Positions 8,756-17,602 of a DNA stretch of 64,000 bases are shown in pieces. This DNA is from VBCK01 sp035511515 (GTDB taxonomy: Bacteria; Pseudomonadota; Gammaproteobacteria; Burkholderiales; Burkholderiaceae_F), in the NCBI GenBank assembly GCA_035511515.1, contig DATKFG010000013.1, positions 1 to 64,000 of the forward strand, given 5' to 3'. The position numbers were made by a program, and so were the translations under genes. The notes below the pieces were generated by a model. The model made no database searches and had not been told where the DNA came from. It saw only the letters and a program-made list of their open reading frames with translations. Position 1 is the first letter of the stretch, and every line of letters starts with the position of its first letter.

Positions 8756-9778
8756 CTAGCGGACGAACAGCGCCGTCGGCCGGCTCAGGAACTGCTCCAG
8801 CAGCCGCGACCAGCGCAGCGCCTCACTGCGTTGCGCGGCGTCCCCGATCAGCACGCGGCTCAGGCCCGCTTGACGCTCGATCCGCGGCGAACGCAGTTCC
8901 GGGGGCAGGCCCGCCGCCTCCGGCGCACTCAGCAGAAGCGCTACGCGGTCGCGCAACGCCTCGGCGTTCATCGCGATCTTGAATGCTCCCACCTGGACCG
9001 ACCAGTGTGCCCCGCCCGCCGAGGCCGACTCGGGCGGATCGGCGGGCGCGGTGCGCGCAATCGGATTGGCCGGCGGCGGCCCGGACGGCAGCGGGCTCGC
9101 CACGGACCGGGCCCCGGGCGGGGCGATGGCCAGCGCAACGGCCACCGGTGCCTCGGCCACCAAGGCCGCAGAGGCCGGCACCGGCGGTGACGCAGCGGGA
9201 GCAGCGGCGACCGGAGGCGGCGCCGGCGGCGCGGAGCGACCGGGCAGGATCCGCTCGACGACCACCTCGCCGCTGCCCGACCCGGCCAGCCCGAGACGGG
9301 CCGCCGCCGCGTACGACAGGTCGATGATCCGATCGCGCAGGAAAGGGCCCCGATCGTTGATGCGGACGATCACGGATCGTCCGTCCTGCTCGCGCGTGAC
9401 GCGCGCGTAGCTGGGGATCGGCAGCGTCGGGTGGGCCGCGGTCATCGCGAACATGTCGTAGCGTTCGCCGCTCGCCGTGCGATTGCCCTGGAACTCGCGC
9501 CCGTACCAGGATGCCATCCCGCGCTGGCGGAACGGCGCGCCCGAGGTGTCCGGCACATAGGTGCGGCCCAGCGCAGCATACGGGCGGTTCGCATAGGGAT
9601 TGAGCGGCTCGTCGCGTGGGACCGCATCGGGCGTGGCCAGCAGGTCGGGCGGCACGTGCTCGGGCGGCCCGTCCTCGCGATAGAACCCGGGATGCTTCGG
9701 GGCCGACGAGCACGAGGCCAGCACGAGCGCCGCCACCGCCATCGGCAGCCAGGGCGGGGCAAGCGCCGCCGGCTTCAC
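8756..9778 (-). CDS. rlpA: Septal ring lytic transglycosylase RlpA (lipoprotein with SPOR domain)
   Basis: A 340-residue outer-membrane lipoprotein that cleaves denuded glycan strands at the septum. The start is GTG at 9778, which overlaps the rodA stop within ATGTGA; a signal peptide and the lipobox LASC follow. The double-psi beta-barrel domain lies at about 75-155 (MASWYGREFQGNRTASGE, then YARVTREQDGRSVIVRINDRGPF) and includes the catalytic-region motif INDRGPF. A low-complexity Ala/Pro linker of about 100 residues leads to a C-terminal SPOR domain (WSVQVGAFK onward). Overlap with rodA and mrdA makes one cell-wall operon. Family and role are well supported. Confidence 0.94.
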   Translation of the reverse strand: MKPAALAPPWLPMAVAALVLASCSSAPKHPGFYREDGPPEHVPPDLLATPDAVPRDEPLNPYANRPYAALGRTYVPDTSGAPFRQRGMASWYGREFQGNRTASGERYDMFAMTAAHPTLPIPSYARVTREQDGRSVIVRINDRGPFLRDRIIDLSYAAAARLGLAGSGSGEVVVERILPGRSAPPAPPPVAAAPAASPPVPASAALVAEAPVAVALAIAPPGARSVASPLPSGPPPANPIARTAPADPPESASAGGAHWSVQVGAFKIAMNAEALRDRVALLLSAPEAAGLPPELRSPRIERQAGLSRVLIGDAAQRSEALRWSRLLEQFLSRPTALFVR

Positions 9779-10893
9779 ATCTGAACCAGCTTGCGGTGAC
9801 TCTGGACGCCCATCAACATTCCGCACGCCATGCCCAGCGTCACGAGCGCCGTTCCGCCGTAGCTGATGAACGGCAGCGGTACGCCCACCACCGGCAGGAT
9901 GCCGCTGACCATCGCCATGTTCACGAACGCGAAGGTGAACAGGATCATCGCGATCGCGCCGGCGAGCAACCGGGTGAACGAGCTCGACGCCTGCAGCGCG
10001 ATCGCCAGCGCGCGGCCCACCAGCACCAGAAACAGGATCAGCAGCACCAGGTTGCCGATCAGGCCGAACTCCTCCGAATACACGGCGAAGATGAAATCGC
10101 TGGTGCGTTCCGGAATGAACTCCAGATGGGTCTGGGTCCCCTGCATCCAGCCCTTGCCGAACACGCCGCCGGAGCCGATCGCGATCATCGCCTGAAGCGT
10201 GTGAAAGCCCTTGCCCAGGGGATCGGACATCGGATCGACCAGCGTCAGGATCCGGTTGCGCTGGTAGTCGTGCATCAGCATCCAGGCCACCGGCAGCGAT
10301 GCCACCGCCCCGCCGATCATCACGGCCAGCCACAGCCACGGCAGCCCGGCGAAGAAGATCACGAAGAAGCCCGCGGCCAGCACCAGCATCGCCGTTCCCA
10401 GGTCCGGCTGGCGCATGATCAGCGCCACCGGTGCCAGCACCAGCACAGCGGCGATCGCGAAATCCATCCTGCGCACCGCTCCCTCGCGGCGGTCGAAGTA
10501 CCAGGCCAGCATCAGCGGCACGCCCAGCTTCATGACTTCGGCGGGCTGGATCCGCATCACACCCAGATCCAGCCAGCGCTGCGCGCCTTTGACCGATACG
10601 CCGACCACCAGCACCGCCACCAGCAGCAGCAGGCCGACCGAATACACCGGCAGCGCCAGCCGCTTGAGCATTCGCGGCGACAGCCCGGCGACCGCGATCA
10701 TCAGCACGGCGGCCAGCGCGTAGTTGCGCAGCTGTTCTGCGAACCGGCCCGGGTGGTCGGACGCCGCAGAGTACAGCGTCGCCAGCCCCACCAGGCTCAG
10801 CACGCCCAGCACCGCGAGCAGCACCGGATCGAGCTCCGGAAGGCGGCTGCGCAACCAGGGACCAAGCCGCTGTGCCATCGGGTTGCTGCTCAT
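9775..10893 (-). CDS. rodA: Peptidoglycan glycosyltransferase RodA
   Basis: A 372-residue SEDS-family integral membrane protein with about ten hydrophobic segments. It polymerises lipid II into glycan strands in the elongasome with PBP2. Diagnostic stretches include QPDLGTAMLVLAAGFF, with the SEDS glutamine/aspartate (around 190), and the conserved C-terminal GVPLPFISYGGTALV block that marks the FtsW/RodA/SpoVE family. The start at ATG 10893 overlaps the mrdA stop in an ATGA junction, and the product begins MSSNPMAQ. Its stop overlaps the rlpA GTG start. The mrdA-rodA-rlpA order is the usual one. Confidence 0.95.
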   Translation of the reverse strand: MSSNPMAQRLGPWLRSRLPELDPVLLAVLGVLSLVGLATLYSAASDHPGRFAEQLRNYALAAVLMIAVAGLSPRMLKRLALPVYSVGLLLLVAVLVVGVSVKGAQRWLDLGVMRIQPAEVMKLGVPLMLAWYFDRREGAVRRMDFAIAAVLVLAPVALIMRQPDLGTAMLVLAAGFFVIFFAGLPWLWLAVMIGGAVASLPVAWMLMHDYQRNRILTLVDPMSDPLGKGFHTLQAMIAIGSGGVFGKGWMQGTQTHLEFIPERTSDFIFAVYSEEFGLIGNLVLLILFLVLVGRALAIALQASSSFTRLLAGAIAMILFTFAFVNMAMVSGILPVVGVPLPFISYGGTALVTLGMACGMLMGVQSHRKLVQM

Positions 10894-12824
10894 CGACCGG
10901 CGCTCGGGGCCGGTGCGGACGCGGCGGCAACCGGCTCGTCGGTCTCGTCGCGCGGTGCGGGCGTGGCCGGCGCAGGCATCTTGCCGAGCAGGTAATAGTC
11001 GAACACCGCGCGTGCGATCGGCGCCGCTGCCATCGCGCCCCAGCCGCCGTTTTCGACCAGCAGCGCCAGCGCGATCTTCGGCTTGGCACCCGGTTCGGCC
11101 GGCGCGAATGCGATGAACAGCGCATGGTCGCGATGGCGCTCGTCGATCTTCTTCTCGTTGTACTTCTCGTTCTGCGCGATGCCGACCACCTGGGCCGTGC
11201 CGGTCTTGCCGGCGGCACGGTACGGCGCGCCCGCAAAGGCCGCCCGTCCGGTCCCGTTGATGTCCACGTCCACCATCGCGTCGCGCACGAATTCCACGTT
11301 GCGGGGATTGAGGCGGATGCGCGGGCCCTCGGACGGAACGGTCGGCCGCAGCTGGCCGGTGCCGGGATCCTCGATCGCGCGGACCACGTGCGGCTTCATC
11401 ACGACACCGCCGTTGGCCAGCGTGGCCGTGGCGTGTGCCAGCTGCAGCAGCGTGAAGCTGTTGTAGCCCTGCCCGATGCCGATCGAAATGGTCTCGCCAC
11501 CGTACCATTTCTGATGGAAACGCCGCTCCTTCCAATCCGACGACGGCAGCACGCCCGTCAGTTCCCCCTCCAGGTCGATCCCGGTGAGCTGTCCGAAGCC
11601 GAACGGCTGCATGAAATCGTGGATCGCATCGACGCCCAGTTCGCTGGCCAGCTGGTAGTAGTACGTGTCGCTCGACACCACGATCGACCGGTGCAGATCG
11701 ACCCTGCCGTAGCCGCCCTTCGGGCCGCCGCCTTCGCGGAATTCGTGGCCGGCATACCAGAAGTAGCCCGGATCGTAGGTGACGCTGTCGGGGCGGCGCT
11801 TGCCCAGCTCGAGCGCGGCCAGCGCCAGGAACGGCTTGTAGGTCGAGCCGATCGGATAGGTGCCCCGCAGCGCGCGGTTCAGCAACGGCTTGTCCGGTGA
11901 GTTGTTCAGGCCGTCCCAGCTGAGCGGGTCGATACCGTCGACGAAAAGGTTCGGATCGAAGGTCGGCTTGGACACGAAGGCCAGCACATCCCCGCTGTCG
12001 GGCTCGATCGCGATCAGCGCGCCGCGCCGATCGCCGAAGGCCTTTTCGACGATCTCCTGCAGCTTGATGTCGATCGACAGGACCAGGTTGTGGCCGGGCG
12101 TCGAGGGGCTGCGCGCCAGCGTGCGCACCGGGTGGCCGCCCGCCGTGATCTCGACCTGCTCGAAGCCGGTGTTGCCGTGCAGATACTCCTCGTAGCTCGA
12201 CTCGACCCCGATCTTGCCGATGTACTCGGTGCCTTCGTAATCGCGCGGATTGGCGAACTGGTCGATGCGCTGCTCGTCGCCGGTGCTGACCCGGCCGATG
12301 TATCCCAGCACGTGCGACGCCGTCTCGCCCCGCGGGTACTGCCGGAACAGCCGCGCGCGCAGCTCGACGCCCGGAAAGCGATAGTGCTGCGCGGCGAAGC
12401 GCGCCACTTCCTGGTCGGTCAGGCGGGTGCGGATCGGCACCGAATCGAGACGCTTGTAGTCCTCGAGCAGCTTGTGAAAGCGGCGCCGATCCCGCGCCTC
12501 GACCGGCACGACCTTGGACAGCTCGTCGATCGTGACCTCGACGTTCTGAACCTGGTCCGGAGCGATCTCCAGCGTGTAGGCCGAGTAGTTCTTCGCGATG
12601 ATTTCGCCGTTGCGGTCCTTGATCAGGCCCCGGTTGGCCGTTATCGGAACCCGAGCGATCCGGTTCTGCTCGGCTTGCTCGTAAAAGTCGTGATGCCGGA
12701 TCAGCTGCAGCCACGCGAAGCGCATCAGCAGCAGTGCAAAGCCAACCAGCACGACCACCACGGCGACCACCAGCCGGGTGCGGAAGTAGAACACCTCCCG
12801 TTCAGGATTGCGCAGGAGTTTCAT
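10890..12824 (-). CDS. mrdA: Penicillin-binding protein 2 (elongasome transpeptidase)
   Basis: A 644-residue class B PBP that cross-links peptidoglycan during rod elongation. It has one N-terminal membrane segment (about 15-38), then the pedestal/dimerisation region with the R-x-G-x-I-x-D motif-like GLIKDRNGEII. The transpeptidase domain carries the SxxK motif in GSTYKPF, the SxD/N motif in SSDTYYY and the KTG motif in KTGTAQV. The C-terminal 30 residues are Ala/Pro-rich and probably disordered. The 4-base overlap with rodA indicates translational coupling to its glycosyltransferase partner. mreC/mreD, often immediately upstream, are not present: a VIT-family gene is next to it instead. Confidence 0.95.
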   Translation of the reverse strand: MKLLRNPEREVFYFRTRLVVAVVVVLVGFALLLMRFAWLQLIRHHDFYEQAEQNRIARVPITANRGLIKDRNGEIIAKNYSAYTLEIAPDQVQNVEVTIDELSKVVPVEARDRRRFHKLLEDYKRLDSVPIRTRLTDQEVARFAAQHYRFPGVELRARLFRQYPRGETASHVLGYIGRVSTGDEQRIDQFANPRDYEGTEYIGKIGVESSYEEYLHGNTGFEQVEITAGGHPVRTLARSPSTPGHNLVLSIDIKLQEIVEKAFGDRRGALIAIEPDSGDVLAFVSKPTFDPNLFVDGIDPLSWDGLNNSPDKPLLNRALRGTYPIGSTYKPFLALAALELGKRRPDSVTYDPGYFWYAGHEFREGGGPKGGYGRVDLHRSIVVSSDTYYYQLASELGVDAIHDFMQPFGFGQLTGIDLEGELTGVLPSSDWKERRFHQKWYGGETISIGIGQGYNSFTLLQLAHATATLANGGVVMKPHVVRAIEDPGTGQLRPTVPSEGPRIRLNPRNVEFVRDAMVDVDINGTGRAAFAGAPYRAAGKTGTAQVVGIAQNEKYNEKKIDERHRDHALFIAFAPAEPGAKPKIALALLVENGGWGAMAAAPIARAVFDYYLLGKMPAPATPAPRDETDEPVAAASAPAPSAGR

Positions 12825-12890
12825 AGCGGGCGCCCAATGTAAAGGGGTGCTTCGGTCATGCAGCGGTCCGGACGCTCGAAATATATCGGG

Positions 12891-13586
12891 TCAACTGATC
12901 GCGCGTGCCAGCGCGAACGCGACCGCAGCGGCCACGCCGCCGATGCTGGCGGTCTGCAACGCCGACTTCAAGGGCGGCGCTCCGGTGAACTGGCCCTTGA
13001 CGAACCCGAACACGGCAAGTGCGGCCAACGTGACGCCGATCGACCATGGTAGTGCCTGCGCCGCCGATGCGCTCGCCATGTACGGCGTCAGCGGGACCAG
13101 ACCACCCACAATATAGCTCGCACCGATCGTCAGCGCCGAACGGCCGGCCCGTTTCGGGTCGGGTTTCTGCAGGCCCAGTTCGAAGCGCATCATGAAGTCG
13201 CGCCAGGCAAGTGGATTCGCTTTCAAACCCTCGATCACCCCACCATAGTGCTGTTCGCTCAGGCCATACTGCCGAAAAACTTCGCCAATCTCCTCGATTT
13301 CCGCCTGCGGCTTTTCGAGGATTTCCTGTTCCTCCCGCACCAGCTCCGAGGCGTAGTGTTCCATGTCGCCGCGCGCGGCCAGATAACCGCCCAGGCCCAT
13401 CGCAATGGAGCCGGCCGCGATCTCGGCCACGCCGGCCGTGACCACGACACCCGAGCCGGCCACCGCACCGCTGATGCCGGCGGCCAGCGCGAACGGCACG
13501 GTCAGGCCGTCCGCCATGCCGATCACGATGTCGCGCAGCAAGTCGCTGGATTGGAAATGGGTTTCACGGTGCAGATAGGTGCTCAA
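12891..13586 (-). CDS. VIT1/CCC1-family transporter
   Basis: A 231-residue membrane protein of the VIT1/CCC1 family, whose plant and yeast members import Fe2+/Mn2+ into vacuoles. The family hallmarks are the N-terminal block LRDIVIGMADGLTVPFALAA in the first membrane helix, the Gly/Ala-rich helix around residue 45, and the AAGSIAMGLGGYLAARGD stretch. A charged cytosolic metal-binding loop with repeated Glu follows (EEQEILEKPQAEIEEIGEVF). Three further helices complete the five-helix topology. It is transcribed alone; the divergent PLP enzyme starts 66 bases away. Metal specificity cannot be read directly. Confidence 0.9.
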   Translation of the reverse strand: MSTYLHRETHFQSSDLLRDIVIGMADGLTVPFALAAGISGAVAGSGVVVTAGVAEIAAGSIAMGLGGYLAARGDMEHYASELVREEQEILEKPQAEIEEIGEVFRQYGLSEQHYGGVIEGLKANPLAWRDFMMRFELGLQKPDPKRAGRSALTIGASYIVGGLVPLTPYMASASAAQALPWSIGVTLAALAVFGFVKGQFTGAPPLKSALQTASIGGVAAAVAFALARAIS

Positions 13587-13651
13587 GCCGCCCTCCCTCG
13601 AATGCCTGACGCGGGCGCGGGTATCTTACGGGTCATTTGCTGGGAGGTTCT

Positions 13652-14767
13652 ATGGATCCGATGGACACCCGTTTCGCGGATTGCCTGCACTACGCAACGC
13701 ATCGGCGCCGCCCGGGCGAGCCGTTCGAGCCGCCGATCGTCAACACCACGATTTACGCGCTGCCCGGTGAGCCGCAGGGCCAGTATCAATATGCGCGCTG
13801 GGCCAATCCGACCTGGACCGCCCTGGAGGAGGTGCTCAGCCTGCTGGAGGACGCCGAAACGATCATCTTCCCGTCGGGAATGGCGGCCGCGGCCTCGCTG
13901 CTGTACAGCCAGCTGCGGCCGGGCGATCAGGTCTTGCTGCCCTCGGACGGGTACTACACGGTCCGGACCGCCGCCGAGAAATTCCTGGCGCCGATCGGCG
14001 TGGGGATTCGCACCTGCCCGACCGCGGCGGTGGAGCGCGAACCACTGGCCGGCGTGAAACTGGTGTGGGTCGAAACCCCCTCCAATCCGGGTCTGGACCT
14101 GGCCGACCTGCGCGCGGTGGCGCAGCGCGCGCACGACGCCGGCGCGCTGCTGGTGGTGGACAACACGACGATGACGCCGATCGGGCAGCGGCCGCTGGAG
14201 CTGGGCGCCGATGCGATCGTGTCGTCCGACACCAAGGCCGTCAACGGGCACTCGGATGCGCTGTTCGGTCACGTCGCTTCGCGCAATGCGGACCTGATGG
14301 CCGGCGTGCGCGATTGGCGCCGGATCTGCGGGGCAATCCCCGGAGCTTTCGAGGCCTGGCTGGTTCAGCGCGGCCTCGATACGCTGGAAGTGCGCTTCTC
14401 CAGGATGTGCGACAGCGCCCGGCATCTGGCCGAGCGGTTCGCGCAGCATCCGAAAGTGCGCGCCGTGCGTTATCCGGGCCTGCCGTCGCATCCGGCCCAC
14501 GAGCTCGCGCGCCGCCAGATGCCGGGCGGCTTCGGACCGCTGATCGGCATCACGCTGGCCGACGCCGACGCGGCCGAGCGCTTCATCGACGGCTGCCGTT
14601 ACGTGCGCGCCGCCACCAGCTTCGGGGGCGTGCATTCATCGGCGGAACGGCGCGCGCGCTGGGGCGAGGCGGTGGCTCCTGGCTACGTGCGCTTCTCGGT
14701 CGGAGTCGAGCCGCTGGAAGCGCTGTGGCGGGACGTGGAGCGGGCGCTGGAGCAAGTGCCGGGGTGA
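13652..14767 (+). CDS. Cys/Met metabolism PLP-dependent enzyme (cystathionine beta-lyase/gamma-synthase family)
   Basis: A 371-residue PLP enzyme of the trans-sulfuration family. The Schiff-base lysine lies in SSDTKAVNGHSD, near residue 197. Other expected blocks are visible: YARWANPTW near residue 45, the active-site region FPSGMAAAASLL (about 72-83), VWVETPSNPG (about 140) and DNTTM (about 167), where DN contacts the PLP ring. The start was set at ATG 13652, because a good Shine-Dalgarno sequence (GGGAGG) lies 7 bases before it. The likely reaction is beta- or gamma-elimination/replacement on cystathionine-type substrates. MetC-like beta-lyase is the most probable activity, but the family is hard to split by eye. 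Confidence 0.88.
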   Translation: MDPMDTRFADCLHYATHRRRPGEPFEPPIVNTTIYALPGEPQGQYQYARWANPTWTALEEVLSLLEDAETIIFPSGMAAAASLLYSQLRPGDQVLLPSDGYYTVRTAAEKFLAPIGVGIRTCPTAAVEREPLAGVKLVWVETPSNPGLDLADLRAVAQRAHDAGALLVVDNTTMTPIGQRPLELGADAIVSSDTKAVNGHSDALFGHVASRNADLMAGVRDWRRICGAIPGAFEAWLVQRGLDTLEVRFSRMCDSARHLAERFAQHPKVRAVRYPGLPSHPAHELARRQMPGGFGPLIGITLADADAAERFIDGCRYVRAATSFGGVHSSAERRARWGEAVAPGYVRFSVGVEPLEALWRDVERALEQVPG

Positions 14768-14831
14768 GACCAACGCCCTTCGCACGGTTCAAGAGCCCTT
14801 CGCACGCTTCAAGAAAACAGCTCTCTTGCAT

Positions 14832-14975
14832 GGCCCCGCGCCCCTGGGCTGAGCGGCGCGCATCCGGGCTGCGGGTTCCGCTCATGCGCCCACTACGCCG
14901 TGACGGGGGCTCGGAGCGCGAAATCGCTGCACCCGCAGCCCGGATGCGCGCCGCTCAGCCCAGGGGCGCGGGGCC
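14832..14975. repeat. Long perfect inverted repeat, 45-base arms
   Basis: Arms 14832-14876 and 14931-14975 are exact reverse complements over 45 bases, separated by a 54-base spacer. The outer ends are GGCCCCGCGCCCC / GGGGCGCGGGGCC. It lies in the 640-base gap between the convergent PLP enzyme and ttcA, which contains no convincing gene. The transcript would form a very stable stem. Immediately before it, at 14776-14815, a short tandem direct repeat (CCCTTCGCACGNTTCAAGA) occurs twice. Confidence 0.85.
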
Positions 14976-15074
14976 GGCCGTCGCATGCGGCGATCTGACC
15001 CTTGTCGACATCGCCCCCTCGGCGGCGAACTTCGAGGCCGTGCCGGGCTAAGGGCAAAAAAAGCCCCCTTGCAT

Positions 15075-15262
15075 GGACCCTTGCCTACGTCGGCCTGCCC
15101 GGTCTGCGCGGGCTACGGGCAATTCGTTGGTCGCTCTTGCGTCGGTGTGCGCGGCGGAGTGACCGCAGCGGTTCCAGGCGGTTGCTGCCGGCGCTGAGCA
15201 TCGCAGCCGCGCTCGCTGGCCCTCCGCCTGCTCGCCGGACAGGCCAACATAGGCAAGGGTCC
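15075..15262. repeat. Imperfect inverted repeat, 28-base arms
   Basis: Arms 15075-15102 and 15235-15262 are reverse complements with three differences, and enclose about 130 bases without a plausible gene. The arm core GGACCCTTGCCTA is shared. The 27 bases at 14978-15004 (CCGTCGCATGCGGCGATCTG then ACCCTTG) match the reverse complement of about 15252-15278 with three differences. The whole gap is therefore built from related repeat units in both orientations. This looks like a dispersed intergenic repeat family rather than a coding region. Confidence 0.75.
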
Positions 15263-15290
15263 GACCGCCGCAGGCGACGGCTGGACCCGT

Positions 15291-15338
15291 ACCCCTGGGT
15301 GCCTTTTTTTGCCCGCGAAAAAAAAGACACTCAGGGGT
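15291..15338. terminator. Bidirectional intrinsic terminator between convergent genes
   Basis: The left arm ACCCCTGGGTGCC plus seven T (15291-15310) and the right arm of eight A plus GACACTCAGGGGT (15318-15338) flank a GCCCGCG loop. Only two pairs mismatch. A stem with T runs readable on both strands, placed between the ends of two convergent genes, fits a bidirectional terminator. Confidence 0.75.
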
Positions 15339-15407
15339 GCGGGTCAATGCATGAGGGCTGTTTTACCTGCTCATCACCCCTGCACAGCCTGTGCTCCCGA
15401 ATGCAGG

Positions 15408-16349
15408 TCAGTCGTCGTCGCGCTTGAACTGGACGGCGTTTGAAGATTCGTCCCCGCAGCCTTCCTCATCGAACGCGGTGTCGCCGGCCGGGTCGGGCGC
15501 GCCGGTGGGGCGCAGCCCGCGGAAATCGAACAGCGCCCGGTCCATCAGGTGCGAGGGCACCACGCGCGCCAGCGCGTTGAAGATCGTCTGCACGCGTCCC
15601 GGAAAGCGCCGCTCCCAGTCGAGCAGCATCTGGCGCATCTGCTTGCGCTGCAGCTGCTCCTGCGATCCGCACAGATCGCACGGAATGATCGGGAAATCGC
15701 GCAGCTGTGCGAAGCGCGCCAGGTCCGCTTCCTTCACGTAGGCGAGCGGCCGGATCACGACATGCCGCCCGTCATCCGACACCAGCTTGGGCGACATCGC
15801 CTTCAAGTGGCCGCCGTAGAACATGTTCAGGAAGAAGGTCGCCAGGATGTCGTCGCGATGGTGGCCCAGGGCGATCCTGGTAGCACCCAGCTCGTCGGCG
15901 ACCCGATACAGGATTCCGCGGCGCAGCCGCGAGCACAGCGAGCAGGCCGTGGCTCCCTCGGGAATGAGGCGCTTCACCACCGAATAGGTGTCCCGCGTCT
16001 CGATGTGGAACGCCACGCCGCGCCGGGCCAGGTATTGCGGCAGCACTTCGGCCGGGAAACCCGGCTGCTTCTGGTCCAGATTCACCGCGATCAGCTCGAA
16101 CGCGACCGGCGCGCGGGCCTTGATCGTGATCAACAGGTCGAGCAGGCCGTGGCTGTCCTTGCCGCCCGACAGGCACACCATCACGCGGTCGCCCTCGGCG
16201 ATCATCGCGTAGTCGGTGATCGCCGCTCCGGCCAGCCGCAGCAGACGCTTTTCCAGCTTCTGGGCCTCGCGCGCGGCCCGCAGCGCGCCGTCGCGATCCT
16301 GCACCGGCGGCGCGGCGGCGCCCGAAGCATCGGCCAACCGGGCGGTCAC
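15408..16349 (-). CDS. ttcA: tRNA 2-thiocytidine synthetase TtcA
   Basis: A 313-residue enzyme that thiolates cytidine 32 of tRNA, using ATP and an Fe-S cluster. The PP-loop ATP motif SGGKDSHGLLD lies near residues 60-70. Two CxxC pairs, CSLC (about 136) and CDLC (about 226), match the cluster/sulfur-transfer cysteines of TtcA. The conserved ALGHHRDDILATFFLNMFYGG block is present, split here as ALGHHRDDILATF and FLNMFYGG. The start is GTG at 16349 in a GTGA overlap with the folB stop. The acidic C-terminal tail (EEGCGDESS) is longer than usual. Confidence 0.95.
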   Translation of the reverse strand: MTARLADASGAAAPPVQDRDGALRAAREAQKLEKRLLRLAGAAITDYAMIAEGDRVMVCLSGGKDSHGLLDLLITIKARAPVAFELIAVNLDQKQPGFPAEVLPQYLARRGVAFHIETRDTYSVVKRLIPEGATACSLCSRLRRGILYRVADELGATRIALGHHRDDILATFFLNMFYGGHLKAMSPKLVSDDGRHVVIRPLAYVKEADLARFAQLRDFPIIPCDLCGSQEQLQRKQMRQMLLDWERRFPGRVQTIFNALARVVPSHLMDRALFDFRGLRPTGAPDPAGDTAFDEEGCGDESSNAVQFKRDDD

Positions 16350-16741
16350 GAGGACTCCTTGAATTTGAGCACTTCGATCCCGACGCCCTCGACATCGTCG
16401 TACACGTCGGGCTTTTCAGTACAGACGCGCACCGCGACCACGCCCGCATGCGCCAGCAGCGACTCGGCCAGGTCGTCGATCAGCGTCTCCTGCAGGTTCA
16501 CATGGCCGCGCCGCAGGCGCTGCAGTATCGTCGCGCGCACGAAATCGTAGTCGATCACTTCTTCCACCTGGTCGCGCCGCGGCGTCGACGCCGACAGCGA
16601 CACGAACAGGTCCACGTTGACGACCAGCCGCTGAGCCCCGGCGTGTTCGCTGTCGTACACGCCGATGTTGGCCTCGAACACGGCGTCACGCAAGTAAATG
16701 CGGCGGCAGTGCGCCAGCCGCGGATCGAGCAGCCAGCTCAT
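16346..16741 (-). CDS. folB: Dihydroneopterin aldolase family protein
   Basis: A 131-residue protein of the T-fold FolB/FolX family. The conserved start IYLRDAVFEANIGVYDSEHAGAQ (read as IYLRDAVFEANIGVYD then SEHAGAQ) contains the equivalent of the IGV.E/D motif. IDYDFVRATI and the late VRVCTEKPDVYDDVEGVGIEV, with its Lys-Pro, complete the family pattern. It converts dihydroneopterin to the 6-hydroxymethyl pterin needed for folate. It overlaps the pteridine-reductase-like gene upstream by 4 bases (ATGA) and ttcA downstream, which makes a three-gene operon. Length is typical. Confidence 0.88.
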   Translation of the reverse strand: MSWLLDPRLAHCRRIYLRDAVFEANIGVYDSEHAGAQRLVVNVDLFVSLSASTPRRDQVEEVIDYDFVRATILQRLRRGHVNLQETLIDDLAESLLAHAGVVAVRVCTEKPDVYDDVEGVGIEVLKFKESS

Positions 16742-17538
16742 CGGCGCGGCCCCCCGTGCAGGAACATCACGTCGCGCTCGCTCGGCACCAGGTGCTGGCC
16801 GGCGTCGACCAGCAGGGTGGTGCCGGTCACCGCCCGGGCCCGCGCCAGGTAGACGACCGCCTGTGCGATGTCCTGGGGCGAGCTGGGATAGCCCAGCGCG
16901 GTGCGCCGGGACACGCGTTCGAAGTTGCGCTGGCTCTGACCGGAGGCCGGCAGCGTGATACCCGGCGCGACGCCGACCACGCGCAGCTTCGGGGCGAGCT
17001 CGCGGGCCAGCAGCCCGATGGCCGAGCACAGCGCGGCCTTGGACAGCGTGTACGAGAAGAAGTCCGGATTCGGATTCCACAGCTTCTGGTCGAGCAGGTT
17101 GATTACGACGCCCTGACCGCCATCGGCGATGCGCTGATGCAGCTGGCGTGCGAGCAGCACCGGGGCCGCCACATTGACGCGCATGTGGCGCGTCAGCCGC
17201 GCGGAATCGAAATCCAGCGCCGTGTCCTGCTCGAACAACGCCGCGCTGTTGACCACGCAGGTGACCTCGCCCAGTTCGGCGGCGCACTGTTCCAGCATCG
17301 AGCCCACGCCGCTGGCGGCCGCCAGGTCGCGCTTGACGGCGCAGGCACGCCGTCCGGACTTGCGGATGTCGGCCACCGTGGCGAGCGCGCCGGTTCTGGA
17401 GCGCCCGTAGTGGACCGCGACGTCGAAGCCGGCGTGCGCCAGCGCGAGCGCGATCTCGCGCCCGATACGTTGCGCGGCCCCGGTGACCAGCGCCACCGGC
17501 GGGCCGGCAGGAGTGCGGCTGTGGCGTCGTTTCATCAA
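16738..17538 (-). CDS. Short-chain dehydrogenase, pteridine reductase (FolM-like)
   Basis: A 266-residue NAD(P)-dependent reductase. The Rossmann motif TGAAQRIGREIALALA (about 19-34) is the variant with GAAQRIG found in pteridine reductases (PTR1/FolM). The YGRSRTGA loop with Arg/Ser favours NADPH. The catalytic Ser is probably within NLLDQKLWNPNP, followed by Y-x3-K in YTLSKAAL (about 172-179). Translational overlap with folB supports a role in pterin/folate reduction. The start could be either of the two adjacent ATG codons at 17538/17535. Substrate is inferred from motif and context. Confidence 0.85.
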   Translation of the reverse strand: MMKRRHSRTPAGPPVALVTGAAQRIGREIALALAHAGFDVAVHYGRSRTGALATVADIRKSGRRACAVKRDLAAASGVGSMLEQCAAELGEVTCVVNSAALFEQDTALDFDSARLTRHMRVNVAAPVLLARQLHQRIADGGQGVVINLLDQKLWNPNPDFFSYTLSKAALCSAIGLLARELAPKLRVVGVAPGITLPASGQSQRNFERVSRRTALGYPSSPQDIAQAVVYLARARAVTGTTLLVDAGQHLVPSERDVMFLHGGPRR

Positions 17539-17602
17539 TCCGGCTTCGAGACGCGTCGTCCGGTCCAGTCAGTGTCCGCGCGGCCAGTGTACCGTTACAG
17601 CG

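Noticed and set aside
9775..12714. A single 979-codon frame that appeared to fuse RodA with an upstream part
   Set aside because: The upstream part is mrdA read in the wrong frame; RodA starts at 10893 with an ATGA overlap.
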